Of a DNA stretch of 64,000 nt, positions 58,600 through 64,000 are shown piece after piece. The position numbers were made by a program, and so were the translations under genes. This stretch comes from Apis mellifera (Eukaryota; Arthropoda; Insecta; Hymenoptera; Apidae), in the NCBI RefSeq assembly GCF_003254395.2, contig NC_037646.1:11651381-11715380 (forward strand), written 5' to 3'. The stretch's first letter is position 1, and every line of letters starts with the position of its first letter. The notes under the pieces were generated by a model. That model ran no database searches, was not told where the DNA came from, and saw nothing but the letters and a program-made list of their open reading frames with translations.

Positions 58600-58852
58600 G
58601 AGCGCTTCGTTTCCATGTGGAAACCCGATCCTCAGCGGCGAGAAGGGAGAGGAGAAGACGGCCCACTCGACGCGGCGGGCTTTTACGCGGGGGGGTTGGA
58701 GGTGGTGGCGGAAGTGGAGGGCCCGGCTCGAAGAGGTTCGGGGCCCCTTTCGTCGAAATGCCGAGCGTGCCGCTGTTTGCCGAACCGGGCGAGGCTCTCT
58801 CAAACATCGGATCATCGCGGCCTGTTTCCACGCCGTCCCCGCGCCTACGAGT
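58600..58852. other. GC-rich island with open frames on both strands
   Basis: This CpG-dense island is open on both strands. The minus frame starts near 58831 and reads MFERASPGSANSGTLGIS, then a Pro-rich run. The plus frame reads SKRFGAPFVEMPSVPLFAEP. The non-repetitive 90 bases at 58735-58825 have coding-like composition in both, so frame choice is undecided. No splice pair, start context or domain settles it. A short TA repeat (58853-58872) bounds the island. Confidence 0.2.
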
Positions 58853-59074
58853 TATATATATATATATATATACCTGGGAGGAAAGGTAGCCCGTGGTTTG
58901 CCCCGGGGCCGTTTACCGTTTACCTGAAAAAAAAAAAGAAGAAGAAAGAAAAAAACCGCGGCTTTCACTGGAAACCGGAGGAACTTTAAAAGCGCGCCTT
59001 CTCCTCTTACCTTCTCGGCAAACGTCGCGGCGAGACGGTGTTGCTCGAGACGGGGAGGGAAAGGTGTCGCGTCG

Positions 59075-60490
59075 GATCGGTCAAACCCTTTCCTTCGAAT
59101 TTCGTCAAGTTTTCTTCACCTCCAATTTTCCTATTTCAATATATTCGAATATTGTTAATTTTAGAAAGATGGAATTATATGTATATATGGAGGAGAGTAG
59201 TCCAAGAGGGAATACAGTGGTATCAAATCCTTTCCTCAAAATTCCGTCAAGTTTTCTTCACCTCCAATTTTCCATTTCAATATATTTAATATTATTAATT
59301 TTAGTAAGATGGAATTATATATATATATGGAGGAGAGTAGTCCAAGAGGGACGTGAATACGGTGGTATCAAATCCTTTCCTCCAAATTCAAGTCACCTCC
59401 AATTTTCCATTTCAATATATTGAATATTGTTAATTTTAGAAAGATGGAAGTATATATGGAGGAGAGCAGGTTCGTGAAACGCGATCTTTGTCCAAGAGGA
59501 ATGTGAATATACAGTGATATCAAACCCTTTCCTCCAAATTCCGTCAAGTTTTCTTCACCTCCAATTTTCCATTTCATATATTTAATATTATTAATTAATT
59601 AGAAAAATGGAATTATATGTATATATGGAGGAGAGTAAGTTCGTGATCTTTGTCCAAGAGGGACATGAATATCAAACCCTTTTCTCCAAATTCCGTCAAG
59701 TTTTCTTCACCTCCAATTTTTCATTTCAATAGATTCGAATATTGTTAATTTAGTTGTTAATTTTAGAAAGATAGAATTATATGTATATATATATATGGAA
59801 GAGAGTAGTCCAAGAGGGATGTGAATACGGTGGTATCAAATCCTTTCCTCCAAATTCCATCAAGTCACCTCCAATTTTTCATTTCAATATATTGAATATT
59901 GTTAATTTTAGAAAGATGGAAGTATATATGGAGGAGAGCAGGTTCGTGAAACGCGATCTTTGTCCAAGAGGAATGTGAATATATACAATGGTATCAAACC
60001 CTTTCCTCCAAATTCCGTCAAGTTTTCTTCACCTCCAATTTTTCCAGTTCAATATATTCGAATATTGTTAATTTTAGAAAGATGGAATTATATGTATATA
60101 TGGAGGAGAGTAGTCCAAGAGGGATGTGAATACGGTAGTATCAAATCCTTTCCTCCAAATTCCTCAAGTCACCTCCAATTTTCCATTTATTTTCCATTTA
60201 TATTATTACAATATATTGAATATTGTTAATTTTAGAAAGATGGAAGTATATATGGAAGAGAGTAGGTTCGTGATCTTGATCCAAGAGGGACGTGAATATA
60301 CGGTAGTATCAAACCTTTTTCTCCAAATTCCGTCAAGTTTTCTTCACCTCCAATTTTCAGTTCAATATATTCGAATATTGTTAATTTTAGAAAGATGAAA
60401 TATATGTTATACGTATATGGAGGAGAGTAGGTTCGTGAAACGCGATCTTTGTCCAAGAGGGACGTGAATATACGGTGGTATCGAAGGTGG
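59075..60490. repeat. Minisatellite array K (9 units of 134-176 bp)
   Basis: Units are marked by CACCTCCAATTTTCCATTTC at about 59119, 59261, 59395, 59558, 59710, 59868, 60031, 60171 and 60347. They include AATATTGTTAATTTTAGAAA, TATATGGAGGAGAGTAG and TCCAAGAGGGACGTGAATA. Two subtypes exist. Units at 59395, 59868 and 60171 have AAGTCACC where the others have GTCAAGTTTTCTTCACC, and these three are followed by a GTTCGTGA...GATCTT variant. The order long-long-short-long-long-short-long-short-long shows higher-order structure. The open frames through it (for example 58893-59423) are by-products. Confidence 0.93.
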
Positions 60491-62885
60491 CTCGAGGTTA
60501 ATGGAAAACAATGAACGCCTTATTTCTGGCGCAGACGAGCGGACCAAGATGACGGGCGCCAGGTACAAGTCAATTTATCGCTGTGCAAACACGCGCTATC
60601 GCCATGCGAACTGGTATCGTCGCGTTTGCGACTATTCCTCTACCAATTCTGGGATGAACTCGCGCCTTCCTCGATCGTTGGCCTCGTTATCTTCCCCGCG
60701 CGAGGCAAAATCGAGAGAGGAGACGACTTAAAACCTCCGATTTCTTTCGTCCCCTTTTCGTTTCCGTCCGCGAGGAAAATATTTAGGAAGGGAAGGTAAT
60801 TTTCGGTGATCGAAATGCTAAACGTAAAAACGTGTTTGCGTTTTTCCACAACGTTTCGTCTAACGAATAAAATAAATCAACCAAATAGGAAATAGGAAAG
60901 TCGAACGCGTGGAAACCAGTTTGGAGTATCTAATTTCTCGTGAAATTCCACCTCGTTATTTCCTTCCATCTTTCTTTCTTCGCGAGTTACCTCGAAATGG
61001 CACATGATTCCTTATCACGAATCCGTGTATACAGGCATTTGCTTGGTCGTTGCTATCGTTTCTTGGAATCGCCTCCGCGCTCGAGAAAAACGCGATTCGA
61101 GAAATTTGTCCGTCTTCCGAAGAAAAAAAAATATTTCTTCTCTACGACAAGAATCTCGTAGGATTTTAACATTTTTTTAAAAAGAAAATTATTCTCGCGA
61201 AACAATCGAACTCGAATCTCGATTCTCCCGGTTTTTCTCCCTCGAAAAATTCTTTCTTTCTTTCTTTCTTTCTTTCCTCTTCTCTTTGTTCCCATTTAAA
61301 ATAGAATTGTTTCAAGGCTTTTTCGTTTACGCCGCGTAAAAAGCAGCACGTAACGTCGAGGCGCTATCAAGCTTTCTAAAATTTATAGCCTGTCTTCTAG
61401 CGTGCCGTGTCTTGATAAGATTTATCCTTTGACGCGAGTCTTGCCTCTTTTTTGTGCGTGAAATCCGGCCGATTTCGCGGAACAACGAGCGTTTATCTTC
61501 GAATTCTTCCGCCGCGAATAGAAAGAGAGCGATTGAAAGGAAAAAGAATAATGTAAATTGAAAGAAGAATAAGAAGAATTCGATACTTGCTTTAGCATAT
61601 TATATTTATAATTTTTATCCCAACTGTGTCTCCCGACTGTTTATACAATGCGTGTTTCATGCAGAAAAATATACACCAACAACAACAACTATACAACAAT
61701 GATAAATCCGCCAGATTTCTCTTTCCAAAAAGAAAAATCTGGCTGGAAATGACAAATGGCGAACAGAAAGAATCTGCAACATCGTGCAGATCTCTTGATC
61801 TACTCTCTGTTTACCTTCTTCAACACCAATCCGCCTCTGATGAACTTTTTTCCCGATGAAACCCGTTCGTCCCTTAGATACATCCTTCGCTCGTACATTC
61901 GTTATTGCCTTGCGATCGAACGACGTTTCCATCCCACAAATTGAAAATATAGATATCGACACGATATCCTTTCCCCTTCGAACGCGAGGGAGGGGGGGCC
62001 GTTTAAAAGAGCAAGAGTTCGAGGAAGCGGAACGGGAGAAAGAGACTAATAGACCTGTTCGCGCGGGTACGAGCGGAACGGATTCGGGGGCGCCACAATA
62101 GGGGATCCAGCTTAAGATCGCGCCGTTTAACGCCGAACCCCTGCGGCGCGACACCCGTCAATAAAACACCCCATGAAACGGCAACTACACGTTAAAGGCC
62201 TTCCAATCCTTCGACCCGTCCACGCACCGCTACCCCCCCCCCCTCTTGCTTAATCGTTTCGATCGAATAAATTTTTCTCGATCGAACCAATTTTCATATT
62301 CCAACGTTCAGTTTAATCTTGATTCTTTTTTTAAACAAAAATTCACCTTGCCATTTCGAGATGTTCCATGATAATAATAATAATAATATTCGATGAAACG
62401 ATTCGTCGAGCGATCAAATCCCCTTTCGAATATCAACCGCACCCCATTCGTAGGGCAACAAAGGAGAGAGAGAGAGAGGAAGAGAGGGGGAGCTTATTTT
62501 CGAAATCGAAGGATTCGCAGGAAGACGCAGTTGTCGGGGCGGGATGCATACGGTCGAATTTATCGCGGATGAATCGAGGAAAGAAGGGGTGGAAGGGATC
62601 CCGGGGGATTGGGCGGGGAATTAGCAGGAATATAGCAGCATTTAGTAGAGCGGGCGCACAGAATCCACCGAATCGCCCCTGTTTGTCCAACAACCATATA
62701 CATACGGGACATTTTCCGCGCGAGCAATGATCTCGTTATTTGTTTCCAGCCATGATAAAAGGGTGCCGTCTCTCCTCTGCCTCGCCGGTTCACGCCGGTC
62801 ACGGCCCGCTTTCACGCACCGCGGCCAGCGGATTTGGATCCTTGCCGCGCTTCCTCGCTTCTCTTTCGCGCGATTTTCGAGGAAT
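60491..62885. other. Unique DNA without a supported gene
   Basis: It contains a (TTTC)n run at 61251-61276, an (ATA)n run at 62369-62389, a C-run at 62233-62244 and a (GA)n run at 62464-62478. The frame at 61657-62154 (minus, 165 codons) has no domain. The part at 60500-60640 is CpG-rich and non-repetitive but gives only short frames. Confidence 0.45.
61251..61276. repeat. (TTTC)n microsatellite
   Basis: About six and a half TTTC tetranucleotides. Confidence 0.92.
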
Positions 62886-64000
62886 TTCGAATCTATCTCC
62901 TCGAAAATGTCGATCTAGAAAAAAGAGAAATGGATATCCTATTTTTTCGTTTCTGCGAAGGAACGTTACAGTGCGACTTTTGACCGAATTGAGCGAATTT
63001 TTGTCGAAGAAACTCGAAATTATGAATTTAGAAGAAAAAAATAGATTTATTTATCTTTCGTAATACGTTTCGTTGCAATAAGATTCGATTTCGAGTGAAT
63101 TTATCTCCTTTTGGATCTTGGATCCAAGTGAACTCGGTGAATTTTTATCGAAAAAATTAGAAGCATTGAGAAAAAAGAGAAAGAAACATGTCATCTACGA
63201 TATCTGTTTTTCGTAACACATTTCTTCGTAATAATGCGACTTCTGATCAAGCGAAATTATAAATCTAGAAAAAAAATAGACATATTTATCTTTCGTATGC
63301 AAAGGAATGTTACAATGCGATTTGATTTCAAGCAAATTTATCTCCTTTTAGATCTTGGATCCAACTCGGTGAATTTGTATCGAAAAAGTTTGAAGCATTG
63401 AGAAAAAGGAACATATTATCTACGATATCTATTTTTCGTTTCTTCGTTACAATGCGACTTCTGATCAAGCGAATTTTTATCGAAGAAACTCGAAATTATA
63501 AATCTAGAAAAAAAAATAGACATATTTATCTTTCATATGCAAAGGAATGTTACAATGCGATTCGATTTCAAGCGAATTTATCTCCTTTTGGATCTTGGAT
63601 CCAAGTGAACTCGGTGAATTTGTATCGAAAAAGTTTGAAGCATTGAGAAAAAGGAACGTATTATCTACGATATTTATTTTTTGTTTCTTCGTTACAATGC
63701 GACTTCTGACCAAGCGAATTTATCTCCTCTTTTCTTTTGGATCTTGGATCCAAGAAAATTCGGTGAATTTTTGTCGAAATTATCAAGAAAAAGAAGAAAT
63801 AGACGCTATCTATTTTTTCGTTTCTTCGTTTCTGTTCGTCGTGAAGGAACGTTATATTGCGATTTCTGATCAAGCGAATTTATCTCCTTTTGGATCTTGG
63901 ATCCAAATGAACTCGGTGAATTTTTAACGAAAAAATTCGAAGTATTCGAAGCATATCTATTTTTCGTAACACGTTTCTTCGTTACAATGCGATTTTTGAC
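62886..64000. repeat. Minisatellite array L, running off the window
   Basis: Units are marked by GGATCTTGGATCCAA at about 63113, 63351, 63590, 63739 and 63891. Spacing is 238-239 bp for the first two intervals and about 150 bp afterwards, so long and short unit forms coexist. Shared parts are AATTTATCTCCTTTTGG, TGAACTCGGTGAATTTTT, GTTTCTTCGTTACAATGCGA and CTTCTGATCAAGCGAA. The long form adds CGAAGAAACTCGAAATTATA and a CATATTTATCTTTC block. The left edge (62890-63060) is a diverged, CpG-richer unit. The array is cut by the window end. Confidence 0.93.

Larger units (their letters stand above)
54673..59074. other. Unique DNA rich in microsatellites, no supported gene
   Basis: It contains a (CTC)n run at 54890-54914, a (CA)n-like stretch at 55395-55430 and an AT-rich part at 55860-57260 with no repeats or clear frames. 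The frames at 54837-55275, 57277-57860 and 58083-58831 run through triplet or GA repeats. The last one is discussed with the GC-rich island. Confidence 0.45.

Noticed and set aside
58112..58831. 239-codon minus-strand open frame as a whole
   Set aside because: It passes through a GGA repeat, a Pro-rich run and the (GA)n microsatellite. Only the GC-rich first part has coding-like composition, and it is kept as a low-confidence island.
58893..59423. Repetitive 176-codon frame across the start of array K
   Set aside because: It begins in a poly-A region and then follows the tandem repeat, with Tyr/Ile runs from TA repeats.
1..64000. tRNA, rRNA, known microRNA and (TTAGG)n telomere repeats
   Set aside because: Read by eye, I found no tRNA B-box in a foldable context, no rRNA-like segment, no mature microRNA that I recognise (such as let-7, bantam or miR-1) and no telomere array. 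A covariance-model search would be decisive.

Overview
The window looks like gene-poor nuclear DNA from a hymenopteran insect, most likely a bee. It carries a nearly complete mellifera-type mariner element. CpG is abundant, pyrimidine tracts and microsatellites are everywhere, and there are no long coding exons or operon-like gene packing. The genus (Apis is my first guess) is an inference, because no gene here fixes the species.

Only two coding loci can be supported. One is a small two-exon gene on the minus strand (22816 to 22234). It encodes a predicted 152-residue protein with an N-terminal winged-helix domain resembling linker histone H15, followed by a very basic tail. The other is a mariner transposon (28289 to 29570) with perfect 30-bp inverted repeats, a TA target duplication and a transposase disabled by two frameshifts and two stop codons. 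The catalytic half of that transposase, including its D,D34D residues, is still open. A few isolated exon or promoter candidates are listed at low confidence: 795-853 on plus, 20051-20167 on minus, and a TATA-type core promoter near 16279 on plus.

The dominant feature is tandem repetition. Eleven large minisatellite arrays of about 0.4 to 1.7 kb lie at about 1.9, 8.0, 8.9, 12.8, 23.0, 32.2, 37.2, 41.1, 43.8, 59.1 and 62.9 kb, plus a short one at 49.0 kb. Together they fill roughly a fifth of the window. Their units look unrelated to each other. In several arrays (12.8, 37.2, 8.9 and 43.8 kb) the edge units are longer, more diverged and richer in CpG than the interior units. In the 12.8 kb array a single full-length, GC-richer relative of the unit lies just outside. 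This suggests each array grew in place from local sequence and was then homogenised. Several arrays show alternating unit types, that is, higher-order structure.

Between the arrays lie unique, CpG-rich stretches with long pyrimidine or purine tracts, TA, GA and AAT microsatellites, hairpins and possible G-quadruplexes. A few non-repetitive islands (about 18.1, 27.5, 34.2, 43.4, 50.4 and 51.1 kb) read like candidate regulatory DNA, but that needs comparison with other genomes. Most long open frames are by-products of pyrimidine tracts or tandem repeats and were not called.
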